Source of the DNA: Euborellia annulipes
Lineage: Eukaryota; Arthropoda; Insecta; Dermaptera; Anisolabididae
Assembly (NCBI GenBank): GCA_023213315.1
Contig: JAKCPI010014408.1
Span: forward strand, 1 to 64,000
Reading direction: 5' to 3'
DNA: 64,000 nucleotides
The position numbers and the translations under genes are program-made. Every line of letters begins with the position of its first letter. Positions within the stretch are counted from its first letter, which is position 1. Under the pieces are notes generated by a model. The model had not been told where the DNA came from, searched no databases, and saw only the letters and a list, made by a program, of their open reading frames with translations. This document shows positions 22,031 through 33,540 of this stretch, in pieces.

Positions 22031-22854
22031 TTGCCTTTCGTAAAATATTGCCTATGTGTATTTGTGAAATGAAAAAATTGAACAAGAGAGAGAAAAGAAG
22101 TTATATCGATTGCTAGAGTTGTATTTTCTTACTCGCAGCTTAAAGCCAAAAAAGTATCACTTTAAAAGTTGGGATTTCAATTCAATTCAACTCCCAATCC
22201 TTTCGACAGTCTTTTAAAAAACGATTATTAATCTGAAGCTCTAAAAAAATTCATTTGTCTTTAAAGTCTGAAAAATTCGTCTAAAACAAGTTTATGGTTC
22301 GAATTTTATTCTTCAATATCACCTTTTTTTTAGGCATCTGAGGCAATATTTATTAGTCGCTAATAATCTTTAACGTTATGATGGGAAGTTTACTTGTATT
22401 CTTGTTTAGGAGATAAGATTGTAAAGAAAGTTTTTTAAATTATTGAATAAATTTATCCCTCAAGTCAGGAAGTCTTTTAGATGACGCAAAAGCTTTACCT
22501 CTTCCCAAACAGTCAGAGATCAAACTTAATTACACCAAATATAATAATTTTAATATAATAATAAATTGAATAATAAAGTTTTTATTTAAAAAAATGCTCT
22601 TTTTGTTAATTAACAATTTCATTTTAAATTCAATTCAAAACAAAAAAAAAAAAAAATAATTACGTATTTATCATTTGATTAAAAGTATGTAATGAAAAAA
22701 AAGACTATGAGGTATTATGAATATTTGTTTAAAATCAATCAGGAATTTTAATTACCGACTCTACAGTAACAACAGAATGTCATATATTGTGCTATACTAG
22801 TACATGCTTAGAACAGAGTAATTGTTGAGTGTTTTTTTTTTTTTTTTTTTTTTT

Positions 22855-22995
22855 ATTAAAAAAACATTCACACTCACACACACATTCCCACTGTCTTTTC
22901 GGCAACATATAAGACATTTACGATAACCGTTATTGATTTAATATACATATATATGGGGTCCAGGCATTCTTATTTAAGCCATTTGGTATCCAATC
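22855..22995 (-). mobile_element. SINE S1 tail and body fragment
   Basis: Reverse-strand S1: the CACTCACACACACATTCCCAC tail, TTTTCGGCAACATATAAGAC, GGGGTCCAGGCATTC and GCCATTTGGTATCC. The tRNA-like head is absent. Confidence 0.65.
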
Positions 22996-23732
22996 CCAAA
23001 TCTATCCCTTGAATAAAATAATTGTTGAGTTACTTTTCAACATATTATAAAAATTTAGACACTTGTGAGATCATTGGATCTTATTATTATTTTTTTTTTC
23101 CTAATAAAATCTGCCTCGACTAGGTACCAGTGTTTTTCTTTAAACGAGTTAAAGGTGTTAGAAAAATGACAATGACAAGCAGGATAATGAGAATTTTATA
23201 CCTCAGTCACATAATGCATATTCGATAATTTACATCTTCTACTTCACATTGTATTTTTCTTACACTTCAAGAAATATGTATCTTGTTTGGTCTCGAGAAG
23301 CTGCAAACGGTTGTCACACACCAACTTCTATCCCTTATGGCAAAGTTATACAAAAGTTGGTCCCTTGGTCTGACAGGAGTCTAGGCTATTATAAATGGAA
23401 CTAAACTTATCTATCGCGTGGCTCGTCTTGAATGCGTCAACCTCTTCTAATTAAATATATTAATATTATTGTAATATAGTTTAATTAAGTTTGATCTGCG
23501 ATTGTTTGAGGAGAGGTAAAGCTTTTGCTTCATCTTAAAGATCTTTCTTCGCTTCCTGACTTATGAGATAAATTTATTCAATTATTTAAAACACTTTTGT
23601 TTCAATCTTGGGTCCTAAACAAAACTAGTAGAAATATGAGTAAATTTCACATCATAACGTTATAGATTATTCAATTACATTGGAGACTATTTTATTTAAA
23701 TAAATATTGTCCTTTTTGTCTAAAAAAAATTG

Positions 23733-23778
<46 letters not shown>
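23733..23778. repeat. Poly-A tract of ~46 nt
   Basis: Uninterrupted A run in the right arm of the 1.7 kb foldback. It has no counterpart in the left arm, so it arose after arm formation. Confidence 0.9.
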
Positions 23779-23780
<2 letters not shown>

Positions 23781-23870
23781 AAATATTTTTAAAAAAATTA
23801 AAGAAATTATAAAAAATTAACAGATAAAAAAGACTGGGAGTTGAATTGAATTGAAATCCCACATATATAG

Positions 23871-24087
23871 TAGTCCATTTCTACAACGCCTTAAAATCAT
23901 CCTAAATTATATTAAAAAAAAATAAATAAATAAATAAATTAGTACCTTAACTATGTATATTTACCAAACTATTGTACCAGTATATTGTTTTGATAGGTTT
24001 CTCAAATAGCTTGAGTGACGGGAAAATAATTAATATTAAAGTGGAAATCGAAAATGAAGTAATTTAACGAGATATCAAAATAATTAA
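23871..24087. other. AT-rich spacer
   Basis: No feature recognised. Confidence 0.4.
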
Positions 24088-24100
24088 ACTGTATAAACTT

Positions 24101-24334
24101 TCGCTCAGGGGCCCACAACTTGTGGGTACGTGGATGGCGACCACGATCTAAGCGAGCTGGGATAGGCGCTCCTACAGTTCTTTGTGTCTGTCTCTTCCTT
24201 CCATTTTTCAACAGGCGTCAGACCGTACTAGAACCGGCCATTCCTATTTCTTTCGGGAGCAAAAACGCATGATAGGGTTGGAGGGAAAAAGTGATGTCCG
24301 TTTCACGGGAATAATGCAAGGACAGAAGAAGAAG
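24101..24334 (+). mobile_element. Rep D retroposon, intact copy
   Basis: A 234 bp unit of higher GC content starts TCGCTCAGGGGCCCAC and ends in GAAGAAGAAG. It is flanked by a perfect 13 bp duplication ACTGTATAAACTT (24088-24100 and 24335-24347). Variable-length long duplications and a simple 3' tail indicate target-primed retrotransposition (SINE or a LINE 3' end). I see no clear Pol III A/B boxes. A second copy at 52572-53838 carries a big insertion, and a decayed one lies at 48125-48260. Confidence 0.75.
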
Positions 24335-24347
24335 ACTGTATAAACTT

Positions 24348-25012
24348 AATTAACCGGCAATTTGGAACATATTTATTGTTATAATACACATTTTAAAAAA
24401 TAACTAGGTTACGTCCGATATTCTACTCCCCCCCCTGTCAGTTAGTCATATACTTATTATTAAACTTAATTCTTAAAACTTCCTTTACAAAATTCATATC
24501 ATTCTACCTTTTTTTTTTTTTTTTTAGTATACGAGACTTATTCCATATTTTCAAATTCAAAAATTTTTATAAATTTAACTTTGGATTGTGATGTCACTCT
24601 TATAGAAACCCCTTGGTCCAATATCACAATTAGTAACGTTTTGTCCATACCCCCTACCCTCCCTCTAACGCGTTACGTAATATGTGGACTACCCCTTATA
24701 AGTTTCAAATAATTATTAAACATTTTTAACTTTTAATACAAATTTAACGTATATTCATCAGAGGTTATTTTACAACTAAACAAGATTGCATCAAAGCTGA
24801 GCTTATATATGAAAAGTATAGGTACAAAGATTACAGAATTGATATAAATCTTTGTACCTATACACTCGTTTACTTGTAAAGTCACTTCTGATGTTGACAC
24901 ATGAAATGCGCATTAAGACTTAAAAATGTTAATTTTTAATAAATCTTTGAAACTTTTAGGGCATATAGACTTTTAACGATACTCAGTATTTAGAAACAAT
25001 ATATATTAGGAG
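24348..25012. other. No gene; small hairpin at 24819-24861
   Basis: AT-rich. TAGGTACAAAGATT and AATCTTTGTACCTA form a 14 bp stem around a 13-nt loop. Nothing else recognised. Confidence 0.5.
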
Positions 25013-25122
25013 GTCCAGGGATATTTATTTATACTATTTGATATCCAAATCCCCAATTTGATATCCCAATGATTTAAATAAATTCATCGGACTGCCTGGG
25101 ATCCGAACCAGCGCCCCGTGGT
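25013..25122 (-). mobile_element. SINE S1 fragment, decayed
   Basis: Reverse-strand S1 with GGTCCAGGGATA, a duplicated TTTGATATCC block and the B-box region CTGGGATCCGAACC. The A-box half is lost. Confidence 0.55.
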
Positions 25123-25813
25123 TTTAAGGCTATCATTATCGACATTTGTCTCATTTGAAACTTATAATCTAGTCTTTTTAATTTTCATACATGTTTCAAC
25201 TAGAGCCTACAATTTTATTTTACTTTAGATCTTTTTCGGCATCGAAGGCTATTTAATTCCCGTCTCAATTTATTTCATTTTGATTGGTTGAATTTCTCTC
25301 ATTTTGTTTATTGGCATTTTCCAAATTCTTTAATTATAAATAACAAATTTTTTGTGTTGCTTCAGGGGCTATTTATATTTAAATACATAGGTAGTGATTT
25401 CTCTTTGCTATTTCAGTATTAACGAACGTTAAAAAGATCGATAATGATTGTCAAATAATTGTTTCCCACCGCAGCCCGCAGTTAACAATTCATTTGACAT
25501 CTGTCAGAATCACGTATGGATTTGTCAAATATAAAATAGGCTTTCCCCTCTTTACTGGTTTTACTAATTTATTTATAGTCCTTTTCATAAAACACGTATA
25601 TTTAACCATTTCCAATTGGTATTTGTAAAATCTCATCGTGTATGTTTTTAGTAGGCTATGAATTTAAAAATATCTTAATATGTATTTTATTGATTTTTTT
25701 TTTTCATCCCAATATCATGTCGTTAGGGCAAATATTTGCATTCATTTGAAGTTCAAATATTAAAATCTCAAGTATTGTTGTTTGCAAAATACAATAATAC
25801 TCTTAAAAAGAAG
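25123..25813. other. No recognisable gene or repeat
   Basis: AT-rich. A GC-balanced patch near 25465-25490 shows no coding context. Confidence 0.4.
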
Positions 25814-25821
25814 AGTGTATC

Positions 25822-26094
25822 CACTGGTGTCATTTCAACTTTTTCTTGGGTGGGGGTGGGGCAAATTTTTTTTTTCTTGGGGGGGAGCAAACTTTTTTTA
25901 TTTACTTACAAATAGGTACTCAAATTTGGCCAAAAGATATTTAATTTAATTTTTTAATTTTGTACAGTTTATACGTTTATATATGGTATACTCGTAGATG
26001 TATTTTGAAGTATTTTTTTTAGAATATTAAATTTTTTTTTAAATCAGAGCCTTTGGTGGGGGAGCATTTGCCCCCCTCCCAAATGACGCCACGG
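25822..26094. mobile_element. hAT-like MITE, inverted relative of 2529-2795
   Basis: Decayed ends CACTGGTGTCATTT and AAATGACGCCACGG, flanked by AGTGTATC (25814-25821) and AGTGCATC (26095-26102). Its interior aligns along its whole length with the reverse complement of 2529-2795. Confidence 0.8.
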
Positions 26095-26126
26095 AGTGCA
26101 TCAATTCTTTCGAGTTTTTTCTATTA

Positions 26127-26366
26127 TAAAACCCACAGCGACATTTCGGACGACTATGCGACCATCTTTATGGCTAGGGTTCAGTCAACAGAAAAACCTC
26201 TTACGTAAGTCATATTGACGTTGAATGCATTATATCTGATTGATCGTAATGAATTTTATGAAATGTCTGTCAAAGAACGTAAGAGATTTTTCTGTTGACT
26301 GAACCCTAGCCTTGAAGATGGTCGCATAGTAGACCGAAACGTCGCTGTGGGTTCTATAATAAAGAA
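26127..26366. repeat. Foldback with hammerhead-like arm
   Basis: Outer arms ATAAAACCCACAGCGAC and GTCGCTGTGGGTTCTAT pair, as do GGTTCAGTCAACAGAAAAA and TTTTCTGTTGACTGAACC. The right arm contains TTGAAGATGG ... GACCGAAACGTC (26313-26342); the left arm is a diverged mirror. Confidence 0.75.
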
Positions 26367-27186
26367 ATAAACATAGCTGCTTGGCCTTTTATTTGTTCTT
26401 ATTTACTTTATTGTATTTTTCTCGACTATATTACATGACCTTTTGAAATCATTCTTTTAATTTAAGTATAACATCTGACTACAATTGCATATTCAACCTT
26501 GAATTACAAAGAAAAAATATGCTCTAACTAGACACTAATATGCCGTCTTTATTTATTAATGAAAATAGTTTTGAATCTTTAAAAGCAGACAAATTTTAAA
26601 TTAAAAAAAAAAATTATCAAAATAACTAATATATTCGATTTAATCCCATTTTGTTCATTTAGGCTTATATATAATTTTCGAGTAAAACTTTTGATCTCCG
26701 TTGCTCGTTATTTCGGCCGGTGGTGATTACATCCGAAATCTAATGCTCGAAAACAAAACAGTTTACATAATCCCAGTACAGCAAAGGTAGTTTGGGTCTG
26801 GGTCCAACATCATTTAGATAATCGTAATTTGGTTTGGAATATAAAATAGGAGAGGTTTATATAATAAACAGAACATTTCCAGATTAAGAAATAGCTTCCT
26901 TGCTTCTTAAATATGCATACAGACTTGGTTTACTTATAATCATGTCTTTGATTTTGTTATCAACTTTTAATTCCACTCAGGTAATCTTCACTTGAATCTA
27001 ATAAAGTAGAAATTCTATCTCAAAGATTTCCTTATTTTGAGATAATTTATTCATATTTCCAAGTTTGTTATTATTTAAATTTTTAATTAATTATTTTTAA
27101 AATAACTTGAGGATGGTTTGACAGTTTTTTACTTTCTTTCTTTTACCTTAAAAGAAAAACATTTATTGAATCTTTAATATGAATAT
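26367..27186. other. No recognisable gene or repeat
   Basis: AT-rich. Nothing supported. Confidence 0.4.
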
Positions 27187-27930
27187 TTGACTCGTCCATT
27201 TCCAAAAGTGCCTAATTGACAAAATTTGAAAAGTTGAGATTTTAATTGCATGTTGTTCGCACAACTGAAATATACATTTGGAAATAGTTTTCCAGTGAAA
27301 AAATTTCTATACCCTATTTAAAACAAATACTGAAAATCGAGTACAAATTTAAACCGGGCCTAGTTTCATTCCATTTCCAAGACTGTCTTGCTGCAAACAT
27401 ACAAATACTTTTCCAAAACTACTTGCTTGCTAACATCTAAGATGGCGACTTCCATGAAGTCATTTCCAAAACTTGCTAATTGCAATGGAAAATAGCCCTA
27501 ACCACAAGCTTCCACAAAATTGTATATTTTGGTAAACTGGGGGACATTTTTATAGTGCAGACCTATATTTCTACATTTTTTAATAATGATTATTGTTGGC
27601 TAACCTGCTTCTTTTATAGAATTTTCTTTTTTGTTTTGCTATGTTGATTGATACTGAACAGTACCAAAACTCGCAAATTGTAAAAGGTCCAATTCCAAAA
27701 CTAGCTAATTACAAAAAACTTTTCCAAAAGTGCCTAGTTGAATATTAAAACAGTTTATTACTGCTATACAGAAAATAATACCGACCTAAAACCTAGTAAA
27801 TTGTGTTCCTAATTTATTTACAGATTTTATAAACATTACAGTGATAAATTAACTCGTGTGTTTAATAAAATACAGGTTTTACTCGTTTCCTGAAAATTTG
27901 TTCCCGATGCAACTAGACACTTTTGGAAAT
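27187..27930. repeat. Scattered degenerate repeats TTCCAAAA-TAATTG
   Basis: About eight copies of a motif near TTCCAAAACTTGCTAATTGC occur at roughly 27197, 27374, 27406, 27461, 27662, 27687 and 27718, plus one reversed copy at 27906-27930 within the transposase remnant. Spacing is irregular. They adjoin a decayed transposase gene, so they may be transposase-binding subterminal repeats; this is inference. Confidence 0.5.
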
Positions 27931-28235
27931 ATGTTATAGGCTCTACCAATTCTTTTTCAACTTCTGGGGGTAATCCCTGACACCGGGCAAGTTTTTTTAT
28001 CATCGTTAGCGTAAATATTCGTCCCTAGCATATACCTCTTCAGAGTTGGCTTTTGGACCCCGTACGTGCTACGTACTTCGTTTATCTCCATGTCGCCATT
28101 TTGCAGCTCGCAAATGGCTCTTGGCATATCAACCGCACTATATTTACCATATTTTTTTCCATCTTGTGCCATCAATGTTGTACATTCATGGAGACACAGA
28201 GTGGTAGAATTTAGGGGAATCGTCATTTTGTACAA
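27842..28235 (-). pseudogene. Decayed transposase with Pipsqueak-type HTH
   Basis: The first frame (28235 down to 27957) has MAQDGKKYGKYS, then DMPRAICELQNGDMEINEV, then YGVQKPTLKRYMLG. This fits the Pipsqueak/CENP-B-like helix-turn-helix at the N-terminus of pogo/Tigger-type transposases and relatives (YS..D...A......G......A...YGVP..TL..R). The frame breaks at an A7 run after DDKK. Shifting by one base continues as LPPEVEKELVEPITYF, which resembles the conserved region that normally follows the HTH, and then stops near 27842. The downstream DDE catalytic domain is not seen. Best read as a frameshifted, truncated transposase remnant; a slippage-expressed product is possible but unsupported. 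Confidence 0.55.
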
Positions 28236-28257
28236 ACAAGTGTCTCTGGTCGCTTAG

Positions 28258-29584
28258 TATAGCAGGAATGTTGGTGGTACAATTATGGAAGTGGGACAAA
28301 TTAAGCGAACTTCACCGATATCAATATAAACAGATGTGTATATTCACATTAATTTGAAAAATTACGGTATATGATTAAGCGTCGCAGGCGGGCCCGAGCC
28401 TTCTGGTTGTGATGAACGGAAGGCGGGTGGCGCTACCCTTATATTTGACGTCCTTTCCTTTTAAAGACCACACTTTTGGATTAGAATTTCGTCTACACCA
28501 TTTAATTAGGCAAGATTTAATTCTTAATTTAGGTATTGTCCAATAAATTCCCAAGAAAGTTACTGTATATCGTAGGCATATCTCAAAAAACAGTAATAAT
28601 TAAATAAAGTATATAAAGTTTAAGAGGCAAAACACATGAGTTGTTGCTTTTAAATAAATGATTATAGTTGGCTGAAATTATAGACACTAGATTGAACCAA
28701 CTCCATACTTAGCAACATAATTCATTAAATAAGATGCGAAATCCCCCGAATGCTTGCCAGATCTTTTTCTCTCTCTCTAACTCAGTACGACCTATTAAAA
28801 ACAATTGTACATTAATTTAACATTCTAAACTTTTGCAAATTAACATCTACTTATGTAAAAACTTTAGGAATGAGGCCTTTAAAATTGCATTACAAGTTCA
28901 AAAATATAAACACTTTATTTTATTTAGCTAAACAGAGAGAGTTTAAGGACATTAATTATTCCAATTCTCTCTTTCTCTCTATTTCCCTTTCGCTATTTCA
29001 AATAGAATCTAGTGATTTATTTAAAACTTTTATATTGTATATTTTATTCTACGAAGCGTGGATTGAACATCAAACCTGCCAGGTGTTTATGCTCAAATAA
29101 GCAAATTTTAATCTTTAATAATGATGACGTTATTAGTGAGTATATGATCTATTTCGATTTGTTTAATTACGGAATAAAAGCCACGTCAGTTTGGAATTAA
29201 TTTACAACAGCGAATTTAAAGCCATGGAATAGAGAAATTGCGCATTGAAATCACATTTGCACAAATTAGTAGCCTGGTCGGATATAATTCATAAGGTGCC
29301 AAGGGACCAAAGTAGAGAGCCTAGGGACTTTAAAACCCCGGTTTTATTTACGGGTCGCTAATGACTACAATCAAATATTTCGCTAAATAGAAGAGTAAAA
29401 ATTGTGAATAAATATCGATATAATCTGGAATTAATTTTTTTTAAACAAACCACTTAATGTATTTATCTTATTTTACCATTAAACCTTTGGAGAAAAAAAT
29501 AGAAAAAAAAAAAATACATTTTGGGGTAAAGGTTTCTAAAATTCTAAAGAGCAAGCATCTAATAATAATTTCAATTATATATTT
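28258..29584. other. No gene; GC-rich patch 28378-28445
   Basis: Mostly AT-rich. 28378-28445 (GCGTCGCAGGCGGGCCCGAG onward) is unusually GC-rich for this window, just upstream of the transposase remnant as read on the - strand; it could be its 5' region. Nothing else recognised. Confidence 0.4.
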
Positions 29585-30293
29585 CCTCTGGTGTGACTGG
29601 CACACAACACACAACTTTCTCTTACTCTTCAGTAAGAGAAAATTGTGCACCGTGCTTGTCACACCAGATTTTTTGTGTCGAGATATATTTAGTTGCCCTT
29701 AGCAGCTAAGTTCCAAACTAGACTCCAAACCCGATTCATAGATTGCGCTGAGCTACGAATGCTTTCACATCAGTTACTTCAAACAATTTTCACGAAAAAT
29801 TTGACTGATATACCCAGATAGCACAGTTCGTCTTATGTACGCTACATAAGACGTACTGTGCTATCTGGGTACTTTTTAAAAAGCATCAAAAAAATAGTTG
29901 ATTTATGGATTTTAATCAAAATCGTTGGAGCGAATTTTGAGAAAATCGCTAAAAACTGAAAAAGTACATCAGTAAAGTAATAGTGCTTTTTGCCCGATTT
30001 TGTTCAAAAGCTTATTTTCACTCCTTGAAGGGGGGGGGGGGGGGGGGCTAACTCAAATACTCAAATATAAAATTTCAACCTCCTAGTTATTTTCGTTCCT
30101 GAGAGATAATGTGTCCACGAGGACGGCCTCAAGGTATAAATATTGAACAGACCAATTTTTGCGGGACACACTTTTTTGAACTCAGGACACCTCAAAACGT
30201 GTATATCCATCAAAATCTCGACATCGAATTTTTGACATGATCCCAATACTTTCTCTCTCTATATATTTCATATAGAGGGTAAGAGAAAGTAAA
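29585..30293 (-). mobile_element. Rep A copy, variant middle
   Basis: Long hairpin 29587-29672, then a variant segment (29700-29880, shared with 33541-33660) in place of the usual palindrome region, then the standard core from CAAAATCGTTGGAGCG to GACATCGAATTTTTGACATG and the end hairpin at 30293. A G run lies at 30031-30048. Confidence 0.75.
29813..29869. mobile_element. 57 bp hairpin MITE with TA duplication
   Basis: CCCAGATAGCACAG ... CTGTGCTATCTGGG is an almost perfect hairpin flanked by TA (29811-29812, 29870-29871). The homologous site without the insert is present on the other strand at 33541-33560 (reading GATATACTTTTTAAAAAG), so this is a real insertion. A TA target fits Tc1/mariner. 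Confidence 0.85.
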
Positions 30294-30573
30294 AAACACT
30301 GTTGTTTTCGGTTGACAAGGCGCAGATCATTGTTGTCCGATTTTAGGGAAATTTCCAAAGTGAGTTTAAATATCTTCAAACTCACTTGTAAACTGCCTTG
30401 ATCCATGAGACTTGCTCTCGCTTTCATGATTTTTGACCAATACAATCATCATTATATTAAACTTGACACTTTAGTCCTGAAGCTCAGCCACCAAAAAGCC
30501 GATGAGTGTTTCATAAAGAATTATACCGAAAACTAACTGCAGCGATGTGAAACTTCTACTAAAAACAATAGAT
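30294..30573. other. No recognisable gene
   Basis: AT-rich spacer. A short inverted GTGAGTTTAA / TTAAACTCAC occurs near 30360. Confidence 0.4.
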
Positions 30574-30990
30574 GAAAAGAGCAGGCAGCCAGTTAATTAG
30601 TCTCTACGAAATAATACTCTCTGTATAGGAATCAGTTTCGTTTTTAAATAGATAAGGTCATCTTCAGTCTAACTTTATTATGCTTTCAGCTGAATAATTG
30701 GACTGAAGATGACCTTATCTAATTAAAGCCGAAACTGTTTCATGAGAATATAATTTCGAGGATCCTACTCCTATCACCGAACAGGCAGCCAGGTAATTAG
30801 CCACGAAATAATACTCTTTGTACAGGAAACAGTTTCGGCTTTAATTAATCTTCAGTCCAATTATTCAGCTGAAAGCATTATAAAGTTAGACTGAAGATCG
30901 CCTTATCTTTTTAAAGCGGAAACTATTTCCTGTACAGAGAGTTTTATTTTGTGAAGACTAATTACCTGACTGCCTACTTCTTTCATCTTT
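30574..30990. repeat. Two nested foldbacks in tandem
   Basis: Two rounds of AGGCAGCCAG...TTAATTAG / TTTCGGCTTTAATTAA / CTTCAGTC followed by the mirror GACTGAAGATGACCTTATC / GCCGAAACTGTTTC (first 30580-30775, second 30782-30985). The family also occurs at 2430-2962 and 47015-47132. Each has the conserved GAAAC and CTGAAGA boxes. Confidence 0.7.
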
Positions 30991-32440
30991 TGTTTAAATA
31001 CAACAGCTTGTTCTACCAAAAATAAACTTCAAAAAATTAATAAATATCGCTCCATGTAACAAATAATTTTTCAACCTTCAAACGGGTATTTAATTTTCAA
31101 ACGCGGAAATTTTTTATCCGTGCTGAGATATTCTCTCTAGTAGGGTGCCGATCTTCTTCACCCTTTTGTTTGCCTATTTTTTTTTCTTCCGTACTCGTCC
31201 AATTTGTCTCGGAATTTTTTGTATCTTTTATTTATATCTAGAAGTGTTTCAAGCTGGAGAATTTAAATATTTAAACTAACCTAATTTATTTTGAATAAAT
31301 TTTATCGTGAGAAGAGAACCAATGCTGCTATACTGTAGTTTAAGTCTTTATCCAATTAAATATGAATAAATTCAAAAATTCATTCGAATACCTAATAAGT
31401 TATTCATTAAAAATAGAATTCAATAACTTATTTCTATTCTACTCTTTTTTTTCCTTTAAATAAATAAAAGGATTGCTTTATATAAATAAAAAGAAGCTCC
31501 GTTATTATATATGAGAATTTCCAACAAAAAATTTTTTTTTCTTTCATTTCTCTTGTTAGTTTTTTTTGTCGATAGCAAATGTAAAAAGAAAAAAATTTTC
31601 TGTGAGAGCTCACATGTTTTTTCTTCCAATTTTTTTCTTCCTCTTTTCATTTGCTTTTCTCATTTTCATTGAAATATTGTTTGAATTTGCTATTAGTTTT
31701 TATTGAATAATATATTCCACTGGAGAGGCGTTTTTTTTTTTTTTTTTAAGTCAGACTTGGGAAAAAAAAGTAATTTTTCGCTTATGCAAATTCAGCTTTG
31801 TTTTTGGCTATCCACTTTTTAAGAAATGACAAAAAATTATTTTGTAAAATGATATTTTTAATTATTCATAAATGGTAAATTTCGCGTTAAAAAAATAATC
31901 ATTGGAAAAAACAAAAACAAATACAAACTAAATAACATTTTTTTGTTTTATTCCATCTGAATATTGCAAACTTATAAAAAGTGGTGCGAACACCAAACAA
32001 AACATTTTCATTTGTTTATGATTCTTTAATTTAAACTCTAAACTAAATTTTAATTAGTATGGTTTTAGCTAGGAGGGACAGGGGGTGAGGCTATTTTTAT
32101 GTTGACCCAGAAACACTTTGGAATAAAGGAAACTGAGAGAGCTGACATTTACTTCTAAATGAGGATCTCATAAAGTTAACATTAACTATTGTATAAGTAC
32201 TTACAGTATCAAAAGAACCAAAGCTGTTATAGTTGAAGTTTGTTGCAAATATATATTCTAAAAAAGGGCAAAAACTTGTATGGAAAGAGAATTAGAAAAC
32301 AGATATAAACGCCCACAAATCACAATTATTATTTACTATTTTCATTTTGTTTATCTACCCCTTGAGTATTTATTGGCTATTTCCCTCTAAAAGGGGAAGA
32401 TGCTCAAGCTTCAATATATTGATAATCATTTAGAGATATT
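30991..32440. other. No recognisable gene or repeat
   Basis: Very AT-rich sequence. Frames such as 31456-31650 on the - strand are lysine/leucine low complexity. No support for coding. Confidence 0.4.
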
Positions 32441-32820
32441 AATCGACCAAAAAGTACTAGTTCTTTACTGATGTACTTTTTAAGTTTTTTTTTTTTCGAA
32501 TATAGTACATGAGATCTGACGATTCTTACCGAAAGTATTGCGATCATGTCAAAAATTCGATGTCGAGATTTTGATGGAGATACACGTTTTGAGGTCCCCT
32601 GAGTCCAAAAAACTGGGTCCTGAAAATTGGACTGTCTGTCTGTGAACAAAATATCTGAGGAACTAAAATAGCTAGGAGGCTGAAATTTTATATTTGAGTT
32701 AGGCACCCCTCTTCCCCCAAGGGGTGAAAATAAGCTTTTGAACAATATCGACCAAAAAGTAATAGTACTTTACTGATATACTTTTTCATTTTTTTTTTTT
32801 TTTTTTTTAATTCGCTCCAT
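32441..32820 (+). mobile_element. Rep A pieces
   Basis: A core fragment (32441-32480), then GAAAGTATTGCGATCATGTC and the 5' half of Rep A through GGTGAAAATAAGC and TACTTTACTGATATAC, ending in a T run directly before the next full copy. Confidence 0.7.
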
Positions 32821-32828
32821 CGATTTTG

Positions 32829-33532
32829 ATTTTACTTTTCTTACCTATGTATATATGTAATATATATATAGAGAGAAAGTATTGGATTCATGTCAAAAAT
32901 TCGATGTCGAGATTTTGATGGATCTTCACGTTTTGAGGTCCCTGAATCCAAAAAAGTGGTTTTCGCGACATGGTCTGTCTGTGTGTGTGTGTGGGTGTGT
33001 GTGTGTGTGGGTGGGTGGGTGGGTGGGTGTGTGTGTGTGTTCAATTTTAAGCATGAAGGAATTGAGCTATGAGGCTGAAATTTTATATTTAAGTTAACCA
33101 CCCCCGGGACCGGAAAAATAAGCTTTTAATCAAAATCGGCCAAAGAGTACTAGTACTTTACTGATGTACTTTTTCAGTTTTTTTCGATTTTCTCAAAATT
33201 TGCTCCAACGATTTTTTTTAAAATTCAAAAATCAATTAATTTTTAGATTCTCTTTAAAATGTATATTCTCATTTTGCAATTGAAATCTTCTGAAGACCAC
33301 TTTACTCTTGTATTTCATAGGGAAGATAGGAGAAATGGTTGTCATGGTAACAAAATATAAATATTTTCCCATACTTATAAATTTTACATCTGAATTCATA
33401 TGTTCCGTACTGTCGGGAACTAAATATATGTCGACACAAAAAATCTGGTGTGACAAGCACAGAACACAACTTTCGATTACCGAAGGTAAGAGAAAGTTGT
33501 GTGCTGTGCGCCAGTCACACCAGATTTTTTTG
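32829..33532 (+). mobile_element. Rep A copy, full length
   Basis: Complete order of 5' hairpin, GATGTCGAGATTTTGATGG, GT/GGGT microsatellite (32980-33040), core, GTTGTCATGGTAAC (one change in the palindrome), GAATTCATATGTTCCGTACTG and the long hairpin (33437-33530). Very similar to the copies at 17182 and 61540, so this subfamily is young. Confidence 0.85.
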
Positions 33533-33540
33533 ATACTTTT

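Larger units (their letters stand above)
22155..23870. repeat. 1.7 kb foldback element
   Basis: Left arm about 22160-22575 (from TTGGGATTTCAATTCAATTC, via TTTATCCCTCAAGTCAGGAA, to CAAACTTAATTA) is the reverse complement of about 23430-23865. The roughly 850 bp loop contains an S1 SINE fragment and a long T tract. No ORF of note. Confidence 0.75.

Noticed and set aside
28066..28257. 63-codon + strand frame
   Set aside because: It is the antisense shadow of the decayed transposase on the other strand.
32882..33097. Reading frames full of VCVC, GWVG or HTHTPPT repeats (also at 14605, 17193, 32841, 61592, 61636)
   Set aside because: They come from the GT/GGGT microsatellite inside Rep A copies and recur in both orientations, so they are not genes.
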